Source: an uncultured Dehalococcoidia bacterium
GTDB lineage: Bacteria > Chloroflexota > Dehalococcoidia > Lucifugimonadales > UBA3495
Assembly: GCA_951812535.1 (NCBI GenBank)
Contig: CATOSK010000004.1
Coordinates: forward strand, 62,001-126,000
Direction of reading: 5' to 3'
DNA length: 64,000 nt
The number at the start of each line of letters is the position of its first letter. Position 1 is the stretch's first letter. Below the pieces are notes generated by a model, which had not been told where the DNA came from, did not search any database, and was given only the letters and a program-made list of their open reading frames with translations. This document shows positions 52,795 through 60,922 of the stretch, piece by piece. The position numbers were made by a program, and so were the translations under genes.

Positions 52795-53847
52795 TTGGTT
52801 GAGTTTGTTTCGCCAATAGTTGAGGTTGCCGACGAATACGAGGCGGTGCAGGAGCTTTTCCTAGCCAGAGGCTGGGGGGACGGGTTGCCGGTGGTGCCTC
52901 CGACGCCGGGTCGGGTGGAGGCGATGCTGGCCGATAGAGGGGTGGAAGGCCGAGACAGCATCGAGGACACTTTCAGCGATACGGGCAAGATGGAGGTGCC
53001 TCCCAACTGGGGGGAGGCGACGCTAGAGAAGATCGCCATCAACGCGGTGATGGCAGGGTGCCGGACGGAGCATTTTCCGGTGGTGGTTGCGGCAGTGCGG
53101 GCGATGACTGCCCCGGCGTTCAACCTGTATGCAATCCAGGCGACGACGCATCCGTGCGCTCCGCTGGTCATCGTAAATGGGCCGATAAGAGAGCAACTGG
53201 GGATGAACAGCGGGTCAGGGGCCTACGGTCCGGGGTGGCGGGCCAACGCGGTGATCGGGCGGGCGATCCGGCTGATATTGCTGAACGTGGGGGGAGCACA
53301 TCCCGGGTCGGGGGACATGTCCACACAGGGGGCGCCGTCGAAGTACAGCTACTGCGTGGCGGAGAACGAGGAGGGGAACCCGTGGGAGCCGCTGCACGTG
53401 GAGCGGGGATTCTCTCCGGAACGGAGCACGGTGACGGTGGTGGCGGGGGAGCCGCCGCACAACATCAACGATCACACGGGGAGCTCGGCGGAGGACATCC
53501 TGACAATCGTGGCGGGGGCGATGGCGGTGACGGGGGCGAACAATGCGTACACGGGCGGGGAGACGCTTTTGGCGCTGGGACCGGAGCATGCGGCGACGAT
53601 TGCGCGGGACGGGTTGAGCAAGGACGATGTGCGGGACTGGCTGCACGAGAGGGCGCGGATTCCGCTAGAGCGGTATACGGAGGAGACGATGCTGGAGCGG
53701 TTCGGGCGGGTGCCGGATGGGCCGGTGCCGATGGTTGGGTCGCGGGAGGACCTGGCGATCATCGTGCTGGGCGGTCCGGGGAAGCATTCTTCGTGGGTAC
53801 CGACGTTCGGGGGGACGACGCGGTCGGTGACGGTGGGGGTGGGGTAG
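52795..53847 (+). CDS. Uncharacterised partner gene of the UGSC selenoprotein
   Basis: A 350-residue protein I can only describe. The start TTG 52795 follows AGGAGG by five bases; an earlier in-frame codon at 52711 falls in the hairpin repeat and is rejected. Motifs: LFLARGWGDGLPVVPPTPGRVE (N-terminal), EVPPNWGEATLEKIAINAVMAGC, HPCAPLVIVNGPI, NSGSGAYGPGWRANAVIGRAIRL, and SSAEDILTIVAGAMAVTGANNAYTGGETLL. The Cys of AVMAGC and HPC may be redox active. Soluble, no signal peptide. I recall related proteins beside UGSC genes in other genomes, so they probably act together. Confidence 0.82.
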   Translation: MVEFVSPIVEVADEYEAVQELFLARGWGDGLPVVPPTPGRVEAMLADRGVEGRDSIEDTFSDTGKMEVPPNWGEATLEKIAINAVMAGCRTEHFPVVVAAVRAMTAPAFNLYAIQATTHPCAPLVIVNGPIREQLGMNSGSGAYGPGWRANAVIGRAIRLILLNVGGAHPGSGDMSTQGAPSKYSYCVAENEEGNPWEPLHVERGFSPERSTVTVVAGEPPHNINDHTGSSAEDILTIVAGAMAVTGANNAYTGGETLLALGPEHAATIARDGLSKDDVRDWLHERARIPLERYTEETMLERFGRVPDGPVPMVGSREDLAIIVLGGPGKHSSWVPTFGGTTRSVTVGVG

Positions 53848-53867
53848 GGGGGAAGGACGGATAGCTT

Positions 53868-54458
53868 TCAGCCGCTCCCGGGTGCTTGCACAGAAAGAAA
53901 CTCCGACACTCTAGCGCGGGCTTCATCGGCGGTCTTGTTGTCCTGGAGACTGTCCGCCCAAGTGCGACCGGGATGCAGAGTATCCCACCAACTCCGCTCC
54001 CCTGATAGTCTGCCACTGCCGGGGTTGTGGTCTCCGAAGCCGTCGAGGGACGCGTTCCAAACGGGTCTGTAATGTTGAATAACAGCTCTTTCGGAAAGGT
54101 TTATCCATGCGGGAACTACTGCAAGTGACCTGAACGCGAAGTCCTCGACTTCCAAGTTGTTAGCTTCCCTAATCGACACCTGGTGTTCTCTGATTCTTCG
54201 TTGCAAAACTCGGGCTCTGACATCCCCTTCATCGCCTCGCCTTGAACCCGGGGGAATAGCTTTGCCAGCGTATATCGGCCGGGCAGTCTGCGAGATCGAC
54301 TTGTACGCTTCATGAGTTCCGTTGTAGAAGAGGCAATAGATTCCCGGACCCTGGATGCTGATTTCTTCGGCTAAAGGCAGTAGGGGCTGTTGTTCGAACC
54401 TAATCACGATCCCGGCCATCAGGGTTTCGTATGTAAATGGGTCATAGAGTTCTGGCAT
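53868..54458 (-). CDS. GIY-YIG restriction endonuclease, Eco29kI family
   Basis: A 196-residue type II endonuclease. Active-site residues of the GIY-YIG fold are in order: Tyr41 (GPGIYCLFY), Tyr63 (PIYAGKA), Arg88 and His92 (RRIREHQVSI), Glu123 (NLSERAVI) and Asn135 (PVWNASLDGFGDHNPGSGR). The Arg-His and Glu-Asn spacings (4 and 12) are those I recall for R.Eco29kI, which cuts CCGCGG. It lies one base from the methyltransferase stop/start region on the same strand. GC content is visibly lower than that of flanking genes. Recognition sequence here is inference only. Confidence 0.87.
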   Translation of the reverse strand: MPELYDPFTYETLMAGIVIRFEQQPLLPLAEEISIQGPGIYCLFYNGTHEAYKSISQTARPIYAGKAIPPGSRRGDEGDVRARVLQRRIREHQVSIREANNLEVEDFAFRSLAVVPAWINLSERAVIQHYRPVWNASLDGFGDHNPGSGRLSGERSWWDTLHPGRTWADSLQDNKTADEARARVSEFLSVQAPGSG

Positions 54459-54459
54459 A

Positions 54460-55920
54460 TTATCCGGGTTGGCGGACCTCGATTACGGATTCGTAAAGCT
54501 GGACGCTTTCACGAGATTGCCTTGTCCGTGCGCCCGAATCAACGATGCTGTTCCCAACCCGAGTTTCCCGGGGAGTGGATATCTCGCGGACGTCCAGCCC
54601 ACAATCTGAGGCTATCGCTGCCATAAACCTATCTGTAGGAACTGGAACACCTTGCAGTATGCTGTTGCCTAGGACGATGAGTGCGGTGCCGTTGTTACGC
54701 AGTACCCAGCGGACGCCTTGCAAGAAACGGACACAATCATTCAGGTAAGCGGTTGCGTAGTTAGCCCAACCGTTGCCACCATAGACTCCCTTGTCAGGGT
54801 TTTGTTCCCTGATTGCTGCGACCGTATCGTGGATTTCCTTGCTCTTGATTGCGGAGTCCAACTCGACGGTTTCCAAATCGCGAGCGGTCTGCCAGTAGGT
54901 GCCGAAATTTTGGTGCTCAAGCAGTTTCAAGTCCTTCGGTGAATCGCAGAAACCCAACCAGTACAAATGGGGGCGGGTATTGCGGTTGTAGTGGTAGTTG
55001 TTCATGTAGGGGGGCGAGGTCACAATAAGGTCCACGCTTTGCTGTTCCATAGCCCGGTAGTCTTCCAAGAAGGACGCTCTGTATACAACCCCATCCCGTC
55101 GTGTTCCACCAGCGCGGTTTTCACGGTACCAATCTGCATCTTCCGCGATTTCCTGCAACTTGGCGCATAGCCCCTCGATCACCGGAAAATCCGTAACCTC
55201 GCGCTTGCCTGCACTTACTTTCCTCGACAGGCTAGGTTCGTAAGAGTAGTTGGAGTAACCAACCATCGTCGCTCCAAACGCAAGCCGGATGACATTGGCA
55301 ATATCCTCGTGGGCACGCCCTTCAAGCTCGATGAAATCCAACACCAGCAGAACTTTCTGCAAAACCATGGGGCTGAAGAAAGGAGACCTGGATTTGAATC
55401 CTGCCGGTGGCTTAAATTCGGGCAGTATTCCGGTCGTTTCGCTATGTTCGCCGTACTGCCGCAACCGACAGATGGCGTCTCTCAACACCCCTGTATTCAG
55501 ACAGTGAGCATTCAATTTCACCGTAGCTACAAATGCAGCGTAAGGATTGATTTCGAAACCCACTGCCTGGTGTCCTACCCGGTCGGCCTCGATCAGAGTT
55601 GTCCCCACCCCGGCGAAAGGATCCAAAACGACGTGTCCGGGGCCCCGGGTAAATTTGCCTATTGCATCGGAGGCGAAGGCTTGAGAGTAACCGGCTATCC
55701 AAGGAACCCAACGGTGAACGGGCACAATCCGGTTGAGGACGAAAGCCGGGTCTTGAAAACCATCCGTGGTTTTGTCAATTTCTCCGATAAGGGCCGGTTG
55801 CAATGGAACCTCTCGCACGACGCTATTGTCTAATGGTCGTGTTCTGTCCGGGGTATGAGGATGATAATACCGTTGCTTTCTTCCTGACAATCGGCAAATG
55901 TCAGTAAATGCATGAGCCAA
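54460..55920 (-). CDS. Amino-methyltransferase of the R-M pair (DNA N4-cytosine or N6-adenine)
   Basis: A 486-residue DNA modification enzyme. Motif I VVLDPFAGVGTTLIEADRVG (about residues 97-116) comes before motif IV VTSPPYMNNYHYN (about residue 300), so it is an amino-MTase with the I-IV order; the SPPY form is most common in N4-cytosine enzymes. It is not the C5 enzyme that accompanies Eco29kI itself (no PC/ENV motifs). The start TTG 55920 is uncertain and a later one is possible. Two bases separate it from the endonuclease gene, so expression is coupled, methylase first. Confidence 0.85.
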   Translation of the reverse strand: MAHAFTDICRLSGRKQRYYHPHTPDRTRPLDNSVVREVPLQPALIGEIDKTTDGFQDPAFVLNRIVPVHRWVPWIAGYSQAFASDAIGKFTRGPGHVVLDPFAGVGTTLIEADRVGHQAVGFEINPYAAFVATVKLNAHCLNTGVLRDAICRLRQYGEHSETTGILPEFKPPAGFKSRSPFFSPMVLQKVLLVLDFIELEGRAHEDIANVIRLAFGATMVGYSNYSYEPSLSRKVSAGKREVTDFPVIEGLCAKLQEIAEDADWYRENRAGGTRRDGVVYRASFLEDYRAMEQQSVDLIVTSPPYMNNYHYNRNTRPHLYWLGFCDSPKDLKLLEHQNFGTYWQTARDLETVELDSAIKSKEIHDTVAAIREQNPDKGVYGGNGWANYATAYLNDCVRFLQGVRWVLRNNGTALIVLGNSILQGVPVPTDRFMAAIASDCGLDVREISTPRETRVGNSIVDSGARTRQSRESVQLYESVIEVRQPG

Positions 55921-55958
55921 CTGCGTGCCTGGGATCCGATTCTCCGGGTGGAGCTCCG

Positions 55959-57335
55959 CTAGAGGATGGGCCAGCGTGGGGGGAAGGAGAGGTTGGTGCG
56001 GGTGAGGAGGTTCTGGCCGTCGGTCTGGACTTGGGGGATGAGATCGCGATCGTCGACGAAGAGGGGGGTGTGGTCTTCGACGACGATTTTTCCGTCGATG
56101 ATGACGGTGTGGACGCTACGGCCGTCGGCGTTGTAGACGAGGGAGTTGACGGGGTTGTGGAGGGCGCTCCACTCGGGGCGCCGGGTGTCGAAGAGGACGA
56201 GGTCGGCCTTCTTTCCCACTTCGATTGATCCGATTTCATCTCCGAGTCCGAGGGCTTGGGCGCCGCCAATGGTGGCGAGCTCGAGGGCGGTCTCGGCGGG
56301 GACCATCTGCCAGTCCTGGCGGGCGTCCTTGTAGAGGACGGCGACGAGGTACATGGAGCGGAGGGTTTCGAGAAGGTTGGAGTTGTTGCCGGCGTCGGTG
56401 CCGAGTCCGACGGTAACTCCGGTAGCGAGAAGCTCGGGAAGCAGTCCGGTCTGGGTCATCCCTGAAGCGCCCTTGAGAGCGGCGGTGGGGCAGACGACGA
56501 CGCTGGTGTTGGTGGCGGCGAGCGTGTCTACCTCGGCGGGGTCCAGTCCGAGGACGTGGGCGAGAAGGACGTTGGGGCCGAGGACGCCGAGGTCTTCCAG
56601 GTAGCGGGAGGGGAGCTTGCCGTGCTGCTGCATCCATTGGGCAGCGGCGCGGGGAGTGAAGTTGAAGTGGGTGGTCATTCCGGTGCCGTGGCGGTCGGCG
56701 AGCCCCTTCGCAGCGGTGAGGAGATCGGGGGAGCAGTAGGGAGGCGCGAAGGGCATGGTCCAAGCGCGGACGCGGCCTTCAAGGGCGCCGTGGTAGTCGC
56801 GGATGGTTGCCTCCATGTTGCGGATGGCCTGGGCGGTATCCAGGACGGGTAGGTTGAGGGGGTTGGGGAGGTCACAGGCGTGGGAGCCGACGATGATTCG
56901 GCATCCGCTCTGCTGGTAGGCGGGCAGGCAGGCGTCGAGGTGTTTCGTGGAGCCGGGGTCGAGGAAGGTGGTGGTGCCGTACTTCAGGAGCTCGGTGATG
57001 GCGAGGAGGGAGGTGCGGTATTCTTCGTCGGCGGTCATTGCGGCCTGGAGGATGAAGACGTTGGGGAGGTAGGAGGGGCCGAGGTCGTCGGGAAAGAGGC
57101 CGCGGACGGCGTGGGCGTAGCTGATGTGCATGTGCCCGTTGATGAAGCCGGGGGTGACGACGAAGTTGCGGGCGTCGATGGTGCGGTCGGCAGAGGCGTC
57201 CGAGAGGTCGGCGGTCTTTCCGACATGGGTTATCCGGTTGCCTTCGACGAGGATGGCGGCGCCGGTGATGATGCGGCGCCCGGGGTCGAGGGTGACGAGG
57301 TAGCGGATGTTTTCGAGTTTGAGGGTGGCAGGCAT
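55959..57335 (-). CDS. Amidohydrolase/deaminase (TRZ/ATZ, SAH/MTA deaminase-like)
   Basis: A 458-residue metal-dependent hydrolase of the AtzB/TrzA/MTA-SAH deaminase group. Seen: GFINGHMHISYAHAVRG (metal His-x-His), THFNFTPRAA (His), LAHVLGLDP and GLGTDAGNNSNLLETLR (Asp), and the final IEVGKKADLVLFDTRRPEW. The likely reaction is hydrolytic deamination or dechlorination-type attack on an N-heterocycle or nucleoside. ATG 57335 is used; a frame of 228 more codons upstream is antisense noise over the GNAT gene. The end lies 38 bp from the methyltransferase start. Confidence 0.88.
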   Translation of the reverse strand: MPATLKLENIRYLVTLDPGRRIITGAAILVEGNRITHVGKTADLSDASADRTIDARNFVVTPGFINGHMHISYAHAVRGLFPDDLGPSYLPNVFILQAAMTADEEYRTSLLAITELLKYGTTTFLDPGSTKHLDACLPAYQQSGCRIIVGSHACDLPNPLNLPVLDTAQAIRNMEATIRDYHGALEGRVRAWTMPFAPPYCSPDLLTAAKGLADRHGTGMTTHFNFTPRAAAQWMQQHGKLPSRYLEDLGVLGPNVLLAHVLGLDPAEVDTLAATNTSVVVCPTAALKGASGMTQTGLLPELLATGVTVGLGTDAGNNSNLLETLRSMYLVAVLYKDARQDWQMVPAETALELATIGGAQALGLGDEIGSIEVGKKADLVLFDTRRPEWSALHNPVNSLVYNADGRSVHTVIIDGKIVVEDHTPLFVDDRDLIPQVQTDGQNLLTRTNLSFPPRWPIL

Positions 57336-57431
57336 GGTGGGTTGCTCCGTTGGGGGTTTTCCGGCGGTCCTGTCCGGTTTGACAGGGTTGGCGGTGGGGG
57401 TTAGGTTGGGTTGAGGGAGGGTTATCCGAGC

Positions 57432-57902
57432 ATGGGCAATCCGGGGACAAATATAACAGTCCGGCAAGCGGTTGAGGGGGATGTGCAGACGATTGCAGGG
57501 TTCAACCGCGCGATGGCGGTGGAGACGGAGGGGAAGGAACTGGAGCCGGCAGTTGTCCTGGAGGGCGTGACGGCGATTGTCCGGCGGCGGGAGTTGGGGT
57601 TTTACCTGGTGGCGGAGGTGGAGGCAGAGGTCGTGGGGCAGCTGATGATAACCACGGAGTGGAGCGACTGGCGGAACGGGTTTTTCTGGTGGATTCAATC
57701 CGTTTATGTGAAGCCGGAGTTCCGGCGGGTGGGGGTTTATTCCCGGCTGTACGAACGGGTGCGGGAGATGGCGCAGGCTGCGGGGGACGTCAGGGGTATC
57801 CGGTTGTACGTTGCGAAGGAGAATGTTGGGGCGCAGCGGGTGTACGAGCGGCTGGGGATGGGGGATTCGGGGTATCTGATGTACGAGGTGGAGTTCGGGT
57901 GA
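57432..57902 (+). CDS. GNAT-family N-acetyltransferase
   Basis: A 156-residue acetyltransferase. Seen: VRQAVEGDVQTIAGFNRAMA at the start, the beta-bulge region QLMITTEWSDWRNGFFWWIQSVYVKPEFRRVGVYSRLY (acetyl-CoA-binding motif A in the form RRVGVYS instead of RGxGxG), and NVGAQRVYERLGM (motif B). ATG 57432 was chosen; TTG 57411 is also possible. The substrate is unknown. The stop is followed at once by hairpin repeat copy 2. Confidence 0.85.
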   Translation: MGNPGTNITVRQAVEGDVQTIAGFNRAMAVETEGKELEPAVVLEGVTAIVRRRELGFYLVAEVEAEVVGQLMITTEWSDWRNGFFWWIQSVYVKPEFRRVGVYSRLYERVREMAQAAGDVRGIRLYVAKENVGAQRVYERLGMGDSGYLMYEVEFG

Positions 57903-57903
57903 C

Positions 57904-57942
57904 GGGGTTACGTTGGGGGACGAGTCCCCCGGACCCCCTCGA
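57904..57942 (+). repeat. Post-stop hairpin repeat, copy 2
   Basis: GGGGTTACGTTGGGGGA then TCCCCC, GGACCCCC: the same element with a few changes, starting two bases after the GNAT stop. Confidence 0.85.
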
Positions 57943-58017
57943 CTATCCGGTTGACGGTGTTGGGGGGATGTTCTATCTTTCCGGGGAAGCATAGGAAGGA
58001 TCCCGAGAACAGAGGGC

Positions 58018-59058
58018 ATGGCGGACGCACCATCGGAATACGATTACCTGGAGCGGGGGCGGTTCTACTACCAGCGGGGGATGCTGGGAGAGGCGGTGTC
58101 CGACTTCAACCAAGCGCTGGAGTTGGAGCCGTCGCTGGCTCCGGCTTACTACTACCGTGGGCTGGCGCTGCGGCGGATGGGAGCTACCCAGGAGGCGGTG
58201 AAGGACTATTCGGAGGCGCTGCGGGTGGAGCCGGACTATCCGGCGGCTTACTATGCGCGGGGGGTGGCCTTCCGGGAGCTGGGGGAGTTTGGACGGGCCA
58301 TCCTGGACTACAACCAGGCGATTGAGCTGGAGCCGGAGGACGGAGACTTCTACTATGCGCGGGGAGTAGCCCACGCTTCCCTGAAGAATTACAACGGGGC
58401 TATTGAGGATTTCCAGGAAGCGCTGAAGTGGAATCCGCAGATGTCCAACGCCTACTACAACCTGGGGATTGCGTTCCGGGATTTGGGAGACCGGGAGCGG
58501 ACGCTGGAGTGCTACTCCAAGGCGATTGAACTGCGGCCGAATGATCCTGATTACCGGTATGCACTGGGGAATCTTTACAGCGACATGGGGGAGTATCCAA
58601 AGGCTGTTGGGGAGTACGACGAGGCGATCCGGCTGGTGCCGACGTTTGCCAACGCACTGTACAACCGGGGGATTGCGAGGCGGAACGGAGGCGATCCGTT
58701 GGGGGCTTTGGAGGACTTTAACGCGGCGGCGCGGGCAGGATTTGAGTCCGGCGGCTTGTATTCCAACAGGGGGATAGCCCGATCCGATATGGGGGAGTAC
58801 GCGGCGGCGCTAGGAGAGTTTGAACGGGCGCTAACGCTTGATCCGGGGTTGCCGTCGGCCCACCTGGGGAAGGGGAACGCACTGGCGAATCTCGGACGTC
58901 TGGGGGAGGCAGTGCCGGCGTTCGACGCGGCGATTGTCCTGAAAGGGGACCTGGCGGATGCGTTCCGGGGGCGGAGCCTGGCGCGGCGGGAACTGGGGGA
59001 CGACGGGGGAGCCGATGCGGACTGGGCAGAGTATGAGCGGTTGGTTGGAGGTGGGTAG
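58018..59058 (+). CDS. Tetratricopeptide-repeat protein
   Basis: A 346-residue soluble protein consisting of about nine TPR units of 34 residues, e.g. AYYYRGLALRRMGATQEAVKDYSEALRVEPD and AYYNLGIAFRDLGDRERTLECYSKAIELRPND, with the usual A/Y/G/A/P positions. It is a protein-protein interaction scaffold. No signal peptide or other domain. The stop is followed directly by hairpin repeat copy 3. Function unknown. Confidence 0.92.
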   Translation: MADAPSEYDYLERGRFYYQRGMLGEAVSDFNQALELEPSLAPAYYYRGLALRRMGATQEAVKDYSEALRVEPDYPAAYYARGVAFRELGEFGRAILDYNQAIELEPEDGDFYYARGVAHASLKNYNGAIEDFQEALKWNPQMSNAYYNLGIAFRDLGDRERTLECYSKAIELRPNDPDYRYALGNLYSDMGEYPKAVGEYDEAIRLVPTFANALYNRGIARRNGGDPLGALEDFNAAARAGFESGGLYSNRGIARSDMGEYAAALGEFERALTLDPGLPSAHLGKGNALANLGRLGEAVPAFDAAIVLKGDLADAFRGRSLARRELGDDGGADADWAEYERLVGGG

Positions 59059-59095
59059 GGTTACGTTGGGGGAAGAATCCCCCAAACCCCCTGAA
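59058..59095 (+). repeat. Post-stop hairpin repeat, copy 3
   Basis: GGGTTACGTTGGGGGA then TCCCCCAAACCCCC, overlapping the last base of the TPR stop codon. Confidence 0.85.
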
Positions 59096-59140
59096 TTTGG
59101 GCGGGGTGGTGTTCATCTGAACGGTCAGGAGGTGGGACTG

Positions 59141-59536
59141 GTGAGCAGCGGGAATGCGGTGTATGACGGGTTGGTGGTGGATGAGCAACTGGGGCACCTG
59201 GAGTATGTGGTTACCCAAGAGCTGCTGGGGGGGTTCCAAGACGCGGTTGGGTATCCAGAGGCGGGGTTTCCCCACATCGCGGTGAAGGAGTACATCGAGG
59301 TGCTGCGGCGGAAGCATGGGCCGGTACCCATCATCAGCGCAAAGCACCGGGACCGGTATTTCCATCCGCCGATTGTGGGGAAGCGGGTGCAGGTGTCCGG
59401 GTGGGTGCGTGAGAAGTACGAACGGCGCGGGCGGTGGTGGCTGGTGGTGGAGACCCTGGCGATTGACGAGGACGGCAGGGAAATTGTTCGGAGCGAGCAC
59501 ACATTCCTGATCGGCGGGTTGGAGGCAGGGCAATGA
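59141..59536 (+). CDS. FAS1-like/MaoC-type dehydratase, N-terminal subunit
   Basis: A 131-residue single hot-dog domain of the MaoC_N/FAS1-like dehydratase type (VYDGLVVDEQLGHLEYVVT, then PVPIISAKHRDRYFHPPIVGKRVQVSGWVREKYERRGRWWLVVETLAIDEDG). GTG 59141 is set by AGGAGG. Its stop overlaps the next gene in ATGA, and that gene codes for a second MaoC domain, so the two would form a heterodimeric or double hot-dog hydratase, as in FAS/polyketide or beta-oxidation hydratases. Confidence 0.85.
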   Translation: MSSGNAVYDGLVVDEQLGHLEYVVTQELLGGFQDAVGYPEAGFPHIAVKEYIEVLRRKHGPVPIISAKHRDRYFHPPIVGKRVQVSGWVREKYERRGRWWLVVETLAIDEDGREIVRSEHTFLIGGLEAGQ

Positions 59537-60030
59537 GCAGTAACAGAACAGTCAACCTCAACCCCGGGGATGAGCTGATTGGGGTCGCCAAGGTTATCAA
59601 CCAGGAGGCGATAGAGCGGTTCGAGTACGTTGGGCAGGATGCGGCGGGGCAGGACGGGAACGGGCCGCCTCCGGTGAACATCCACACGGACGATGCTCGG
59701 GCGCGGGAGATGGGGTTGACCCGTCCGGTGGCGTCGGGGCAGATGTCGTTTGCTTTCCTTCATGAACTGCTGGCGCGGCGGTTCGGGGCGGACTTCCGGC
59801 AGGGGGGAGACCTTTCGGTAACCTTCCTGAAGCCGGTCTACGGCGGAGACAGGGTGACGGCGTGGGGGGTGGTGGAGGAAGTGGATACCCATGACGGGCG
59901 GGCGGTGATCCAGTTGCGTTGCTGGTTGGAGAACCAGGATGGGGTGCAGACGTGCGCGGGGCGGGCAGAAGTCACCGTTCCGAGTCCGTGGACGCAGGCG
60001 CGGGGGGAGGAGGCGCGTCCGGTCACATGA
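59533..60030 (+). CDS. MaoC-family (R)-hydratase/dehydratase
   Basis: A 165-residue hot-dog protein. The motif VNIHTDDARAREMGLTRPVASGQMSFAFLHELLARRFG has the His and Asp of the hydratase 2 pattern in the HTDxxxAxxxGL region, followed by GDLSVTFLKPVYGGDRVTAWG. It starts by ATGA overlap with the partner gene. Likely hydrates or dehydrates an acyl-CoA. Repeat copy 4 lies 31 bp after the stop. Confidence 0.88.
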   Translation: MSSNRTVNLNPGDELIGVAKVINQEAIERFEYVGQDAAGQDGNGPPPVNIHTDDARAREMGLTRPVASGQMSFAFLHELLARRFGADFRQGGDLSVTFLKPVYGGDRVTAWGVVEEVDTHDGRAVIQLRCWLENQDGVQTCAGRAEVTVPSPWTQARGEEARPVT

Positions 60031-60060
60031 GGCGGGTTTCCAACTGGGCAGGAATAACCG

Positions 60061-60099
60061 GGGAGTTACGTTGGGGGATTTGTCCCGCAAACCCCCTGT
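60061..60099 (+). repeat. Post-stop hairpin repeat, copy 4
   Basis: GGGAGTTACGTTGGGGGA, TTTG, TCCCGCAA ACCCCC. One mismatch in the stem relative to copies 1, 3 and 5. Confidence 0.8.
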
Positions 60100-60159
60100 A
60101 TTTGGGTTGGTTGCGGGGATGACGGGCAGAGCAGGCATTGTCATCAGAATGAGGGGAGT

Positions 60160-60813
60160 ATGGCGAGTTTTAGCGAGGAGTTGAGGGTGGAGGCGGAGCC
60201 GATCTGGGAGCGGATTTTCTCGCATCCGTTTTTGCGGGAGATCAAGGATGGGACGCTTCCGGTGGAGAAGTTCCGGTATTACCTGACGCAGGACTACCAG
60301 TACCTAGAAGGGTTTGCCCGGGGAGTGGCGATGGCTTTGGCCAAGGCGCCGGACTCGGGGATGGTGGAGGAGCTTTCGCACCGGGTTTTGACGCCGGTGG
60401 AACGGCCGCTGCATCACTCTCTGATGGAGGAGGCGGGGGTGACGATGGCGGACATCGAGGCCATCGGGAGGTCTCCGACGAACACGGCTTATGTGAACCA
60501 TATGCTGGTGACGGCTTCGCTGCATGGGCTGGGGCCGACGGCGGCGGCTTTGCTGCCGTGCCCGTGGACGTATCATCTGCTGAAGGATGAGGTGGGTGCG
60601 TCGGAGCATCCGCTGTATTCCAAGTGGACCGGGGCCTACGTGGCGGGGCTGCTGGAGAACAGCGTGGCGGCATGGCGGAGTTTCGTGGACCGGATGGCGC
60701 TGGACTGCAGCGCGGCGGAGCGGGAGGCGATGCGGGAGGCGTTCCTGGTGAGCAGCCGGTATGAGTTTATGTTCTGGGATATGGCGTACCGACAGGAGGA
60801 GTGGCCGGTGTGA
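60160..60813 (+). CDS. TenA-family thiaminase II-like protein
   Basis: A 217-residue helical TenA protein. Thiaminase II hydrolyses aminopyrimidine derivatives for thiamine salvage. Seen: FLREIKDGTLPVEKFRYYLTQDYQYLEGFARGVAMA, the catalytic-Cys segment AALLPCPWTYHLLKDE and YEFMFWDMAYRQEEWPV at the C-terminus. Length normal. ATG 60160 with GAGG upstream. No thiamine gene is next to it, and no THI-box/TPP riboswitch pattern is visible upstream. Confidence 0.9.
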   Translation: MASFSEELRVEAEPIWERIFSHPFLREIKDGTLPVEKFRYYLTQDYQYLEGFARGVAMALAKAPDSGMVEELSHRVLTPVERPLHHSLMEEAGVTMADIEAIGRSPTNTAYVNHMLVTASLHGLGPTAAALLPCPWTYHLLKDEVGASEHPLYSKWTGAYVAGLLENSVAAWRSFVDRMALDCSAAEREAMREAFLVSSRYEFMFWDMAYRQEEWPV

Positions 60814-60816
60814 GCC

Positions 60817-60855
60817 GGGGTTACGTTGGGGGACTCATCCCCCAAACCCCCTGAG
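60817..60855 (+). repeat. Post-stop hairpin repeat, copy 5
   Basis: GGGGTTACGTTGGGGGA, CTCA, TCCCCCAA ACCCCC, four bases after the TenA stop. Nearly identical to copy 1. Confidence 0.85.
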
Positions 60856-60922
60856 TGGGGTTGGTAGGGGGGATTGGCCACGGCAGGGGTCACTCGATTA
60901 GCTGAGGACAGAGAGAGGGATT

